This document shows, piece by piece, positions 26,301 through 35,400 of a stretch of 64,000 nt of DNA. The stretch comes from Asterias amurensis. Its lineage: Eukaryota; Echinodermata; Asteroidea; Forcipulatida; Asteriidae. Each line of letters starts with the position of its first letter. The first letter of the stretch is position 1. Position numbers and translations under genes: made by a program. The stretch spans positions 12,447,761 through 12,511,760 of the forward strand of contig NC_092656.1 in assembly GCF_032118995.1 (NCBI RefSeq). The letters run 5' to 3'. A model generated the notes under the pieces. That model was not told the DNA's origin. It saw only the letters and a program-made list of their open reading frames with translations, and made no database searches.

Positions 26301-29236
26301 CTTTAATAAATTTGCGGACAATGTTTTCGTTATCAACCAACAGAATGGGAGCATCAGACGACATTATCCAGAAGCGGAGTACATTCATGACGGAGTTACA
26401 AGAAGCCTCTGATATCCTGAGCCAGGCTACGGATCGAAGTCTCGTCATCTTAGACGAGCTGGGCCGAGGGACGAGCACCCACGATGGAGTAGCGATTGCA
26501 TTTGCTACGGCAAAATATTTCATTCAAGAGGTATACATAGTTTTGGGTTTGAACAATGAGAATTTACTAGAGCAGGATTCGAACCAACAACCTCTTGATT
26601 AACAAACCAGCGCTCTGCCAACTGAGCTATCCATCCCTTTTGGTGGTCCCCCTGTTAGACTTCCAACATACAGTTGGACAGCTCAATGGACCGATCCACT
26701 AAGCTACGCCCCAATGCAGATTGACCAATCACAATGCAACGAAGGTCCGACAAAAAATATCTTGGCGTGCACGGCAGAGTTGTGCAGAAAGGCATTGGAG
26801 AGCCCCACGTGTTGTTGCTCACACGTGCATCGTGGGCGGAGCCTACTGGATCGGTCTATTGGTAGAGCTCTGGTACATTAATCCAAAGGTCTTTGGTCCA
26901 AGTAATAGAGCTCTGGTACATTAATCCAAAGGTCTTTGGTCCAAGTCCCACTCCAGTCAATTTTTCTTTGTTCAAACTCAAAACTTTTTGAAACTTAACC
27001 ATGTTAACCAGTCAGTTTTCCTTGTCAGTGATACAAAAATAAAACAATGTAACTTTTTGTTGTTAAGAACCGCCTGAAAAGTGCTTATTGCACTTGGAGT
27101 GTGTTTGTCCGTAAATTACTCCAATTTACTCACATGACAGTGCGCCCTGTGCAGCGTACCCATATACAATGTACATGTAGAGGCCTTTTTGTAAAATAAA
27201 ACAGCCATATTCAAAGTTCAGCACCACACGTCCAAGAAGCAGCTGGGCGCTGAAAACACTGTGTATAAACTACATAAAAGGGAAAATAAAATGTAATTTG
27301 AAGAGCCATTGACTGCTTTTCATTGAAGCAATTGGTCATGTTCATTCATTATTGCCCTCCACTGGAGGACCACATGCCAGGTGCCCAGAACGGCACTGCT
27401 GCAGTTGCAATTTTCCAAACATTGCTGTGCAACTTTTTATTTTATGCAAAAAGCTCAAAACCATTCCAATCCCGACAGCTCTTGCGTCAACAATCTTTCT
27501 CTCATTTAGTCTGTGTCTCTTTAAACCATACATTGTGCTGTCTTCACAGGTGAAGCCCTTGCTGCTCTTTGTAACACACTACCCATCATTGTCCGAACTA
27601 CAGAGGCTGTTTCCAGACCATGTGGCCAATTATCACATGGCGTTCCTACTTCACGAGAACGAAAAAGGCAAGGAACCAGATTTTTTTGTATATGACAAAA
27701 AAGTTTCCTTTTAGTGATGTGATTGCGCTTTTTGAAAGCAACTGATGGATCTAGAGAATATTTGTACAAGAAAACCAGGACAGACGTCGTTAAGATTATA
27801 ATTCCTTGGGCCCTTTTCACACTGCTCTGTTTCCTGGGGTTGCCCTCGGGTAATAAATAACGGGCGACCTTTTTCACACTACGATCAATTTATCCCCGGT
27901 CTGCCTCTTATCTGCCCCCGGCAACTGGGCATTCCCCAGGGGGCATTCCCCAGGGAGTACCCATCACCCCCGTGCAAGCGGTAAAACCCCTGGGGTATTA
28001 TTGAAACATGCAACCGGAACCCGTGGAATATAGACACTTTGTAAAAGTGCGCCTGGGTAACCGTGGGGTCACAAAAAAGACTCTGGGCCTCCCCATGCAG
28101 GACATTTCAATGGGATAAGAGATACAGTGCAAAAAGGAGAGACAACCAAAATTTTTATTGCAAGAAAAAGAAAAAAAAACTAAATGTGTGCAACTCATAG
28201 TTTGAAGTTCGGAGAGACTAACGGATCTAGGGTTATGCTTTTGGTTTTAGAAAAGGACCAGCCTTCTGCACTAGATGTCATTACTTTCTTGTATCAACTG
28301 GTACCCGGCGTTGCAGCTAGAAGCTATGGGCTCAACGTTGCTAGACTAGCCAAGGTACAGGATGACATCATCAAAGTAGCTGCCACCAAGTCTCGGGAGC
28401 TCGAGAAGATTGTCATGGCAACAAGGTAAAAACAACTTGAAAATTCTGTTACACTTACAATAAAATCGGTGGATTTGGCTCAAATCCTCAGGCGTGTCAT
28501 GGCTGTAGGGTTTAGTGCATCAGACTCAAGCTCTGGTGGCAAAGTCATAGTGAGGGTTCGAATCCCGTTAATGACACTTCGTGTCACAGAGTAAGATCGT
28601 TGTGCATAATCGCATCTTATCAACCAGGGATAAATGGTTACCTGTGAGGACGGGAGATGGTTTTTGTTTTTGTAAACAAAAATTATGAATTTTTCTATAC
28701 CCTTTGCTACTTACTCAGATGTTTAGGTTCAGTCAAACATTAATATTCCTGGACAGTTACAAACATGAGTGCTTTTAGTAAAAACAGGCATAAATTTTCT
28801 TAGAAATTATCATTTTTTTAATTTTTGTTTCCAGATAAGCAGGAAATGTTGTTTATTATGGCTTTACTGGGGTTTGAGTCTCGGTTGTTGTTTCTTAGTG
28901 TTTGTTTTTAAATCATTAATTGCTTTCAACTTCATTTTGACTCGCGCTGTATTCAGCTAAAATGCTTTACATTTGTTTTGTCTAGTTCCGTGGACAGCTT
29001 GCAAAATGAGTACCTTTATTAGAATAAATATAAGCAAGAAAGATTGCAAAATCTACGCATTTGTTTGTTTTTAAAAACCTTACCAGGTCACCTTCTTTTT
29101 GACTCCCCCAACATACATGTACTGTTTGTTTATTTTGATCAACCATAGAGCAAACAAATTGTCTCTGAAGAAACTGTGGGGGAACTCACCAAAGAGAATC
29201 AAGGCAGCCATTGACGACGTCGAGATGTCCCGTTAG
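8315..29236 (+). CDS. MSH3: MSH3, MutS-beta mismatch repair subunit, 22 exons, complete
   Basis: Exons: 8315-8572, 9414-9501, 10348-10913, 12637-12871, 13198-13337, 13677-13843, 14878-15029, 16987-17098, 17996-18080, 19297-19406, 20221-20353, 20720-20907, 22105-22273, 23070-23134, 23816-23932, 24818-24925, 25043-25160, 25545-25702, 26344-26530, 27550-27667, 28251-28425, 29149-29236. The joined frame is open for 1178 codons (human about 1137). Residues about 26-33 (QVSLSRFF) form a PCNA-binding PIP box, followed by a low-complexity Ser/Lys linker. The mismatch-binding domain has [13 protein letters not shown] (about 292-304). Lever and clamp domains follow. The ATPase has Walker [10 protein letters not shown] (about 948-956), STFM, Walker [17 protein letters not shown] and FVTHYPS. 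MutS-beta (MSH2-MSH3) binds insertion/deletion loops in the nucleus. Human Lys of the Tyr-Lys pair is Arg here. Introns after exon 4 (AT-AC), 17 and 20 (GC-AG) are non-canonical. Exon 7 and 8 boundaries are the least certain. Confidence 0.95.
8694..9020. mobile_element. MITE with TAGACCCAGTG ends
   Basis: Inverted ends TAGACCCAGTGACTGGG and CACTGACACTGGGTCTA, with CTAGCGCCCCAGGG repeated inside both flanks. It holds a 33-bp tandem pair (…GATAATGTCAA…AAAAAAGGAATC). In MSH3 intron 1. Confidence 0.7.
9701..10066. mobile_element. T3 MITE (TTAA-type)
   Basis: Left end GCCATTGGACACTTTCGG, right end CCGAAAGTGTCCAATGGCTTTAA. Full relative at 50029-50397. In MSH3 intron 2. A 40-bp piece (GGTGAAAGACTTCTCTTGAA region) is also present at 9234-9275. 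Confidence 0.75.
10203..10270 (+). mobile_element. tRNA-derived SINE head (type B)
   Basis: An A-box-like TAGTTCAGTTGGTAGGAGCGC and a B-box-like GTCATTCAAATCCCAC are spaced as in a tRNA, but the acceptor stem does not close, so it is a SINE relic and not a tRNA gene. MSH3 intron 2. Confidence 0.5.
11124..11195. repeat. 35-bp tandem duplication
   Basis: AGATACAGTTCAAAAAAATAC followed by TTTTTTATTATGATT occurs twice in a row with one small indel. MSH3 intron 3. Confidence 0.7.
11199..12201. mobile_element. about 1-kb foldback element with about 65-bp inverted ends
   Basis: The left arm 11199-11263 (AGGG.CAGTTGTCACATGAGG, then a TTTTACAGGCAACTTGGCGA..CCAACTGCAGTGCATGC type) pairs with the right arm 12137-12201 (GCATGCACTGCAGTTGG ... 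GTGTGACAAGACCCT). Internal GGCAATTAGAGG/CCTCTTGTGACATG motifs repeat the end signal near 11570-11640. It has taken up a dispersed repeat (11378-11515) and a LINE tail (11830-12106). MSH3 intron 3. Confidence 0.65.
11830..12106 (+). mobile_element. 5'-truncated LINE tail
   Basis: One frame reads [20 protein letters not shown] then [10 protein letters not shown], the usual C-terminus of CR1/L2-type reverse transcriptases. It is followed by a 3' UTR ending GGCGCATTACAAGTTACC and TTTATTATGATT, similar to the tail of the 5222-5822 copy. Confidence 0.8.
12258..12551. mobile_element. 294-bp MITE with 30-bp inverted repeats
   Basis: Ends CATAGAGTTATATATAAGAA(CTAGAGGGCG) and (CGCCCTCTAG)TTCTTATATATAGCTCTATG form near-perfect inverted repeats. 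The interior has a twice-repeated GCGGCCATTTT.TAAGTTGA motif. It ends 85 bp before MSH3 exon 4. Confidence 0.8.
12872..13197 (+). other. MSH3: U12-type AT-AC intron of MSH3
   Basis: The exon ends GGGGAAG and the intron starts ATATCCTTTG, an exact minor-spliceosome 5' site. It ends TTTGAACAC, joining G|AT GTG GAC to continue LIGED-VDP in frame. The branch-like ATCCTTAAT at 13176-13184 lies about 14 nt from the 3' end, the spacing expected for U12 introns. No GT/AG solution keeps the conserved reading frame here. Retention would give a stop at 12880-12882, four codons in. Confidence 0.9.
14070..14128. repeat. perfect 18-bp hairpin
   Basis: ACGTCATCTCTGGGAGCT (14070-14087) and AGCTCCCAGAGATGACGT (14111-14128) are exact reverse complements with a 23-nt loop. 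In MSH3 intron 6. Confidence 0.8.
14357..14709. mobile_element. T1 MITE, right tip lost
   Basis: Interior matches T1 (GTCAAAGACCAGTCTTC, AACAAACCTGTGAAAATTTG, CAAATTCGTGGAAA). The right tip is shortened to GAGTATGCCTTTAA. MSH3 intron 6. Confidence 0.75.
15380..16770. other. 1.4 kb in MSH3 intron 7, unclassified
   Basis: No exon, tRNA or inverted ends recognised. Composition differs from neighbouring intron sequence (several CpG- and GATC-rich stretches near 15720-15900 and 16230-16600), which may indicate an old retroelement, but I see no coding motif or terminal repeat to support that. Short ORFs at 16282-16479 and 16581-16766 look like chance. Confidence 0.3.
16795..16925 (-). mobile_element. 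partial type A SINE
   Basis: Contains AAAGTGTCTTGCTTAAG..ACATAAGTGTCACGG, the reverse complement of the SINE body CCGTGACACTT..GTCTTGAGCAAGACACTTT. It lies just before MSH3 exon 8 (16987). Confidence 0.5.
17400..17632 (-). mobile_element. type A tRNA-derived SINE
   Basis: The reverse complement starts GGTCGAGCGGTTTTAGTGTA (A box), has GGGTGTGGGTTCGAATTCCG (B box), then the GTGTCCTTGAGCAAG body and a TATATAAATT tail. The head resembles a class II tRNA (Leu/Ser). MSH3 intron 8. Confidence 0.65.
18317..18694. mobile_element. T1b MITE
   Basis: Ends TTCAAGGGAAGGTACACG and GTGTACCTTCCCTTTAA, with a T1-like interior including a GACTTCTGGCTAGAAGTC stem. MSH3 intron 9. Confidence 0.8.
19430..19870. 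repeat. three-copy tandem repeat of about 130-150 bp
   Basis: Units start near 19437, 19567 and 19709. Each contains GACTC.AACAAAGCTA, CCGAAATTCTACAAAATTC, TTCCTTATATAGTTCTCATA and GGGAGGTTGA.ATTGAATGAG. The third is slightly longer because of an ATGTA insertion. MSH3 intron 10, 23 bp after the donor. Confidence 0.9.
21270..21600 (+). mobile_element. retroelement 3' tail (possibly Penelope-like)
   Basis: Pyrimidine-rich sequence ending in CTCTGAAGAAGGTCCGGATT and GGATCGAAAGCTAAGGC. A CTGAAGAAGG...CGAAA signature is typical of 3' regions of some retroelements, including Penelope-like ones. No reverse-transcriptase text is present, so the class is a guess. Confidence 0.35.
21659..21945. mobile_element. 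F5 foldback MITE
   Basis: Ends GGGCCCAACTTCATAGCGCT and AGCGCTATGAAATTGGGCCC, with internal GCTTAC/GTAAGC-rich repeats. MSH3 intron 12. Confidence 0.8.
22330..22415 (+). mobile_element. short retroelement tail
   Basis: CCAGAAGACGATCAGAGCAT then ACTGATCGAAACGTCAAG, a signature seen at ends of some retroelements and SINEs. It is 57 bp after the exon 13 donor. Class uncertain. Confidence 0.35.
22513..22733. mobile_element. F5 foldback MITE, diverged
   Basis: Ends GCCCAGTTTCATGGCTCTGC and GCAGAGCCGTGAAACTGGAC. MSH3 intron 13. Confidence 0.7.
23287..23641. mobile_element. T1 MITE
   Basis: Ends AAAGACATTGGACACTATTGG and CCAATAGTGTCCAGTGCCTT with TTAA at the right. MSH3 intron 14. Confidence 0.85.
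24343..24600. mobile_element. F5 foldback MITE
   Basis: Ends GGGCCCAATTTCATGGCTCT and AGAGCCATGAAATTAGGGT, with internal GCGCTTAC/GTAAGCGC repeats. MSH3 intron 15. Confidence 0.85.
25161..25544 (+). other. MSH3: GC-AG intron of MSH3
   Basis: Exon 17 ends ...ACATGGAG and the intron begins GCAAGTAAC, the strong context typical of GC donors. It ends TCATCCAG before GGTGTAGGA. The join gives [19 protein letters not shown], the same length as human MSH3 here. The alternative GT at 25179 (AAG|GTTGAG) would add six codons (ASNKKK), so it cannot be excluded. Confidence 0.7.
25745..25862 (+). mobile_element. type A tRNA-derived SINE
   Basis: GGGCATGGCCGAGGGGAGAA (A box), ACTCAAGCTCTGG, GTGTGGGTTTGAACCCTGG (B box), then TCGTGACACTTGTACC. 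Class II tRNA-like head in MSH3 intron 18. Confidence 0.65.
25915..26289. mobile_element. T1 MITE with TTAA on both sides
   Basis: TTAAAGGCAGTGGACACTATTTG to GTGTACAGTGTCTTTAA, reverse orientation. It ends 54 bp before MSH3 exon 19, so its right end lies in the region expected to hold the branch point and polypyrimidine tract. Confidence 0.85.
26550..26640 (-). mobile_element. type B tRNA-derived SINE
   Basis: The reverse complement reads GGGATGGATAGCTCAGTTGG, CAGAGCGCTGG, GTTGTTGGTTCGAATCCTGC, then CTCTAGTAAATTCTCATTG. The A and B boxes are good but the acceptor stem does not pair. MSH3 intron 19. Confidence 0.65.
26835..26965 (+). mobile_element. type B SINE with internal tandem duplication
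   Basis: A tRNA-like head GGATCGGTCTATTGGTAGAG is followed by a segment of about 43 bp (AGAGCTCTGGTACATTAATC ... TTTGGTCCAAGT) present twice in tandem. MSH3 intron 19. Confidence 0.55.
27668..28250 (+). other. MSH3: second GC-AG intron of MSH3
   Basis: Exon 20 must end in phase 1 to join exon 21 (TTTTAG|AAAAGGACC). The only phase-1 donor context I see is AAAAAG|GCAAGG. No GT donor in the open frame downstream of it fits the acceptors near exon 21. Reading through instead gives [15 protein letters not shown] and a stop at 27712-27714, which would remove the conserved C-terminus. Confidence 0.6.
27808..28000. mobile_element. H6-type element, one end only
   Basis: Starts GGGCCCTTTTCACACTGCTC and contains CCCGGTCTG, CCCCAGGG and TTTTTCACACTACGATC, the same end and motif style as the 61089-63062 element. 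No matching right end was found; it looks truncated. In MSH3 intron 20. Confidence 0.5.
28490..28665 (+). mobile_element. type A tRNA-derived SINE
   Basis: GTCATGGCTGTAGGGTTTAG, CAGACTCAAGCTCTGGTGG, GAGGGTTCGAATCCCGTTAA, TGACACTTCGTGTCACAGAG and a pyrimidine-poor tail. MSH3 intron 21. Confidence 0.65.
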
Positions 29237-29578
29237 TTCTACACAGTGGGAGCCAAGCACTGTCAACCCAGCCCCAGACATCAGGCAGTCATTCAAGGTG
29301 AACATGGTGAAGGTGTCCCAAGATACAATGCATCTTGCAGTTTGTGGTTATTTACTTGTGAAGGTTCCAAGAACTTACGGTTTCGGTCAAGGACTGTTCA
29401 GATTGTTGTGTTTGAATCGGGGTCTTTAGAAGTTATACCCACAGAATGCTGGTTGCTTCTATGAGCAAGTTGGGGTGCGCACATTTAGTCGACTACAGAC
29501 CAGCAACGTACATGCGCAGTCATGCACTCACTCGAGTGACTCATTTGAAAGTCTAGTCAACCATCAGTACACCGTTAT

Positions 29579-29969
29579 TTAAAGGCAGTGGACACTATTG
29601 GTAATTTGTCAAAATAATTATTAACATAAAACTCGTCTTGGTGACGAGTAATGGGGAGAGGTTGATGGTATAAAACATTGTGAGAAACGGCTCCTCCCTC
29701 TGAAGTGCCATAGTTTTCGAAGAAAGAAGTAATTTTCCACGAATTTGATTTCGAGACCTGATATTCAGAACTTGAGGTCTCGAAATCAACCATCTAAACG
29801 CACACAACTTTGTGTGACAAGGGCGTTTTTTTCTTTCATTATTATCTCGCAAGTTCGATGATCGATTGAGCTCGAATTTTCACAGGTTTGTTATTTTATG
29901 CATATGTTGAGATACACCAACTGTGAAGGCTAGTCTTTGACAATTACCAATAGTGTCCACTGCCTTTAA
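29579..29969. mobile_element. T1 MITE with TTAA on both sides
   Basis: TTAAAGGCAGTGGACACTATTGG to AATAGTGTCCACTGCCTTTAA: one of the best-preserved copies, reverse orientation, with TTAA at 29579-29582 and 29966-29969. It lies in the putative MSH3 3' UTR. Confidence 0.9.
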
Positions 29970-30212
29970 CACTCCATTGCCTACAGCGTATTTTGCCATA
30001 GTGTCACTATAGTTCCCCTCCGCGCTTCACACATGTTAGCATGGAAAAGGCTATTGGGAGAAGTGAAGAAACCATGGTCATGAGGCTGGTTTCAAATGGT
30101 CGACCACAGAAGTCAACCAATGGTTGACCAGCCTGGATTCGAATCAAAGTAGAAAACCTTTAGAAAACCATGGTGCACGCTGTCATTGGAAATTCGTTCC
30201 TGATGCAGCAGG

Positions 30213-30214
<2 letters not shown>

Positions 30215-30246
<32 letters not shown>
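30215..30246. repeat. 32-nt T homopolymer
   Basis: Uninterrupted T run in the putative MSH3 3' UTR; its length in the assembly is probably approximate. Confidence 0.9.
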
Positions 30247-30250
<4 letters not shown>

Positions 30251-30473
30251 ATATGTTGTACTTTTTACCTTACAGGCAAATGTATTTTATGTGCAGAGTT
30301 TAGATCCTGGCATCGATAGGGCAGACTTTCATGCTTATCTTAACTCAGCCCCGGGTGTCTTATCCTGGACTAGCAATGATAAGGCAGATTCCTCGCGCTT
30401 ATCTTCACCCAGCCCTGAGTGAGACAATTCTAGTCTTTTACTGAATTGAAACGCTTCTAAATGACTAATGTCA

Positions 30474-30479
30474 AATAAA
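30474..30479 (+). terminator. MSH3: candidate MSH3 polyadenylation signal
   Basis: AATAAA 1.24 kb after the MSH3 stop, followed by T-rich sequence (ATTTTTGTT). It faces a minus-strand AATAAA 50 bp away. Confidence 0.4.
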
Positions 30480-30528
30480 GAATATTTTTGTTAAAACCAA
30501 AGTATTCTAGTTTTCATTTAAACAAATC

Positions 30529-30534
30529 TTTATT
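30529..30534 (-). terminator. candidate SNX polyadenylation signal
   Basis: TTTATT on the plus strand is AATAAA on the minus strand, 1.9 kb past the SNX stop. Another candidate is at 30967-30972. Use is unproven. Confidence 0.3.
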
Positions 30535-31096
30535 AGCTATCAAAAGAGGAACATAATCTATTTTGCAAAACATTGGCATTAAACTACAAATATAAATTGT
30601 GACCTGATATTGGACAATATTGAACTACTGTTCAATTAAGCATTGATAATTGATGGTTAAATGTTATTATAAACCCCCCAAAAATAATAATAAAATAAAA
30701 AATTACCTTTCAAAGCTTAAGTGGTCGGGAAGAAGTTTAAGTATACGATTGTTGATTAATGAAGAGCTAAAGCAAAGTCTGAATCAAGCATCGTACATGT
30801 AAAGACATTGGGTGAATGGCTGTTGTGTGTTATAATACTGTGGCTGTTGTGTAGAATAATACGTATACCATACCAAAGCCACTGACGAAGCTTCTCCATG
30901 TTTACCAACATTTTTTAAATTGGTGGAAAGTATCTCACACATTTATGATTTTTACTGGAAAACTGATTTATTAGATTTTGCATCAAGGATAAAGATGTTT
31001 TTCTTCTAAAATTGCCTCGTGTCCTGTGAACAATAAATCCACTAGGCATATTTCTCAAGTGGGATTTGACCCCACGACCTTTGATATGGTAGAACA

Positions 31097-31359
31097 GGGC
31101 CCAATTTCATGGCTCTGCTTACCGTAAGCACAGAATCGGCGCTTACGGAAGCAGGGAATTCTGTGCTTTTAGCAAGCGTACATGTATTTCACGGGTTAGC
31201 AGGACATTTTGGCTTCTGCGCGTGCGTACTTCACATTACTAGGTATTCTACGCTTACAAGGCTAGCACAGAAAAAATCGGCGCTTGCATGTAAGCGAGTG
31301 GGGAATCGTGAGCGAAAGCGCAGAATGCGGCGGTAAGCAGAGCCATGAAATTGGGCCCA
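31097..31359. mobile_element. F5 foldback MITE, well preserved
   Basis: Ends GGGCCCAATTTCATGGCTCT and AGAGCCATGAAATTGGGCCC are perfect inverted repeats, continuing with GCTTACCG/CGGTAAGC. Confidence 0.9.
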
Positions 31360-32102
31360 GATCTAACCACTAGTTCAGTGGCTAGAGGCAGTTCGAATAT
31401 ATAATTATGTGTGTATGCTTTTTTTTTAAACACAACTGTGTTGGGGCAAAAACCAAATCAAATGCACAACTACTGTCAAGAAGAGTGTGTACATGTACCA
31501 GTATAAATTCTATATCACGGAAGATAAATAAAAAAAAATAAAAAAAAAGTTCAGTACAATCTGAAACTGATTATACAGTTGTTCTTCTGGTGTTTCTAAT
31601 CAAAAGAGACACCATGTAACCTACGTGTTCATCATCACATCATATACCGTAATTTTTGTCTGCGGATGACGCGCGGTGGACAAGACGCAGTACCCATAAC
31701 TACAAATGTCTATTGGACACACATGTAATTATTTTTTCCCCCCCAGTATTTTGACATCATGCAAATCAAGAAAGAAAAGGAAATTAGTTGATCTTGAGAT
31801 TTGTTTTGCCTGATGACATGGATCACCATATTATTGTGACAATAATACATCACACTTCTCTAGGTCAATTTAACAGACAGATACACTCTGGCAATTTTCT
31901 GGCTTAAAATTAGTTTTTGGTGCAAGACGTTCTTTGCGCATTTTGCTACCCATCAGTTTGCAGTACACTTTATAGCGATTCTACTTTGTTAGGATTTACT
32001 GAAGGAGGGTGCTATAGATGTACATGTCATCTTTTTTGTTGACTATATCAAACTACTACAAAAAAGGCTACCCGTGAATCACTGTACAGTGTAAACCAAT
32101 GT

Positions 32103-32312
32103 GGGCTCAAATTCATAAACCCTTTAACACTGTTTAAGCACAAAAACATGCTGAGCACAGACAAATATTGCTAAGCAAAAACAGGTTACCAGCCAACATT
32201 CAATGAAATATACAGAGTTGCGACTGGTACCCCACACATGTTTGCTACGAAAAGAAGTTTGTTAAACTTTTTTTCCCTGCTAAATAAAAAAACAGCTTGA
32301 TGAAATTGGGCG
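32103..32312. mobile_element. F5-related foldback, diverged
   Basis: GGGCTCAAATTCATAAACCC on the left and TTGATGAAATTGGGCGCC on the right, with internal TTAAGCA/TGCTAAGC motifs. It ends 117 bp from the SNX stop codon. Confidence 0.55.
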
Positions 32313-32429
32313 CCGGTATAAAAATGCGCCAACGATGTCGTGCACCAACAGAAGCTTAGGATTAGTTGGGAACAGGAAAATTGATTTCAAATCTATACAA
32401 TTGATGTTGATCATTGGCTACGCTGTGCA

Positions 32430-35400
32430 TCATGTGACTTCCAACATGTCCTCGTAGAGACCGAGTCGTACGCCTTCATCGAGGCTGTCATGTAGATCAC
32501 TCTCACAGGTTGATGGGTGAAGGTAGGCGTCACTCTGAAATGACATCACAGGCTGGTGGGTGGAACTAGAAATAAGAGAAAGTCCGTCAGGGATATAATT
32601 TTTAGATAATAACTTAAAGGGAAGGTGCATGTTTGGTAGTCACTCTTAAAATTAGTGGCAATAAAAACTTTTGGTTAGAAGCCTACAGCTGCAGCTTTTG
32701 AAAAACATTTTACATCAAAGTTATGTATGTAGTTGTGCGTTATCCATTTTTATGCCCCCAATTCTACTTCCTGTGTGGCAGCCCTCTGGATTTTTACCGA
32801 TATCTCAAAAGGACGACCACCGTTTGAAATGAAACTGTCTTGTGTTAATTGCATGCCTGCAGTACCTTTGCATCAACATTTATATAAGATAACAATTGAA
32901 CTGTTCCAAAAACAGAAAGTAAAATTTGTCTTTGAACCCCCTACGGATTTTCCATGAACATTTGGTACAAATTTAATTGCAAAGGTTGTGTAGGGTGGAG
33001 TAACTATGCATCCCACTGCACTGAAGTGTCTTGTATACTTTGAAGATGCATTGGCCACCTGATACTGTAACTATGTACATGTACATGTACATGTAGTTAA
33101 TCATTCAAAACTGCAGTGGATGATAATGAATGGTCAGACAGTGGGAGGGTTGACTGTACTGACATGACTGAGATACGCTTTCACCATATGACATGTATGA
33201 CATCATAATGCAGGCTGGCTTATATTTAATGTGTCTACATGTATCTTTCAAAACCACAGTGGATGATAATGAATGGTCAGACAGTAGGAGGGTTGACTGT
33301 GTACTGATTCTATACATTTAACACATGACATAAATGCAAGCAAGATTTATGCATGTACATGTAGAATGTATTAGAAAACCACATCGGATGATAAGGAATG
33401 GTCAGACAGTAGGATGGTCGACTTTGTACCGTTTTTTTTTTTTTTTTTTTTAAAGCACTGACCAATGTATAAAACTATAAACTTCTATAACTGGTTATTT
33501 CTGGTTTTACCCATAAATGCACACTGACAAAGTGTTAGCACTGTTTACAGGCATACTCAGTACATTCCCTAGCTCTGTGACAACAAATCGAAGGCATATA
33601 CATGTACTATGGTGAAATGCCTGTGATTGACAGTAGACATGGTAGAGGTCAGAGGGGACTGATTATTTGTCTGTTAGGGTGTTATAAAACAAATATTGAC
33701 TGCTTTAACTCGTGCTATGGTTAAACTACGACTCCCTGAAACGAAAAACTGATTACAACGACCTAACAAACTTTACTTTCAGATCCTTGCACTATACATG
33801 TACCTACACACTCAAAGGGTCAAGCACGTGATTTTGTTTACAAGCAAATTTTGACGTCACACGGGTGTTTTCGATGCGAATGTTTCGCAGGAGTTAAGCA
33901 CTAATAAGCACAGTTCAACTGTTGCAAATATTCATTGAAAATTGATGACGCCAAAATTTGTATCGCATTCACAGCAAACTTATAAGTCAGGCTTAACAAT
34001 AAATTATAAACAGTATTTACTGCCTCCTGCATGTTCTTCTACCATGTCTACTTCTACTGCTATTACTATTCACATCTAAAGCCCTTTTCACACGACAAAG
34101 TCAAACTAGGGTCCTTGGTCTCCGGTGGCAGTTGTCTTGACCAAGGACGTTGGTCAAACTCAAAACTCAAACAGGACCTTTCACATGGCACAGAAACCAA
34201 CATCCCATGTCTCAGAACATTCGTCTTTTGTGGTGCTAAAGGTAAACATTTGAAAACTTGTTCTCTTGAAGGAGTCGTGCACACGCTCAAGGGTTTAACG
34301 TTATCATATAACAGGGTCGAACATCTTGATTTTCTTGCACCACGTGTTTCTTCTTGCGCGCATGCGTGGTAGCTCCAGCCACACCAGGGTCCTTCGCTAC
34401 GCAAGCAATTTCCATTCACACAGCACACACGGACGATCGTGGTATAATTTTCACAACGTTGTGTTTTTAAGACGGAGGTCTGGACCTCGGTCTTAAAAAG
34501 ACCAGGGACCCGTGCCTATTTAAGCAGAGGTACCTTTCACACGATGTGGATTAAACAACAGTGTGTTCTTAAGACCAAGGACCCCCTGCTTATTTTCCTC
34601 GAGTGAAAAGGCCTTAAGCCTATTCAGCATCTAGATGAGACACAAGAGGCAAGAGCATCTGATGCCAAAAACACCAGGCCACCTCTCTTTGCAATTTAGT
34701 GTGACTGGGTTCTTTTACATGCATTGAAGTTGTAAGTACAACACTTGGCCTATCAAAAATGTGTATATTATGACTGTAACCTTCATGTACAATCCAATGA
34801 ATTAAATATTATTGGTTAAAAGGTCTATTTCCTTTTTGTAGAACGAAAAACACAATGTCTACAGATTTACACTAAACTTACACAGTTTGAAGATATTTAT
34901 AGTATGAAGCTTCCCTGAAATTATTAGTTGTTGAGGAGCTGTAGTTTTTGAGAAATGAGTAAAACAATGTCATGAAAATAATTTTTGTCTCACTGATCAT
35001 GAGACGAAAATTATTTTAGCTTTTAAAAGTATTTTAATGACATTGTTTTACTTATTTCTAACAAACCAAAGCACCTCAGCAACTAATATTTTAAGGGAAG
35101 CTTTGTATTATCATTATCTTCAAACTGTGTAAGTCGAGTGTTTATCTGTGGACATTGTGTTTTGTGTTAGAAAAAGTACCCAAAATCCTTTAAATGTGTC
35201 TTTAACCAAGACACTTAACCAAGACACAAGGGAAGGTTAATGGCAACAACACATTTGGTTAGAAGCTTAGAGCAGCACTCGATAGTATAAAGCATTTTGA
35301 AAACACTTCTCGTTGATGTAAGATTATGTTAAAAGATATCAGTTTTTGTGCCCAAATGAATCAGAGAAGCGTTACTATCGGCATTGTTTCTCAGATTGTG

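Larger units (their letters stand above)
29237..32429. other. convergent 3' region of MSH3 and the SNX gene
   Basis: Holds the MSH3 3' UTR, a T1 MITE, a 32-nt T run, facing polyadenylation signals, and two F5 elements. Near 30318-30420 a segment containing GGCAGA...CTTATCTT.ACCCAGCC is present twice. No further gene is seen. Confidence 0.55.

Noticed and set aside
26550..26640. Possible functional tRNA gene on the minus strand
   Set aside because: A and B boxes are good, but the acceptor stem does not pair and the 3' sequence (CTCTAGTAAATT) is shared with other SINE copies.
27668..27714. Frame continuation [15 protein letters not shown] as the true MSH3 C-terminus
   Set aside because: It stops before the conserved TFLYQ...ARSYGLNVA block, which is present in exons 21-22 in a frame that needs splicing at 27667.
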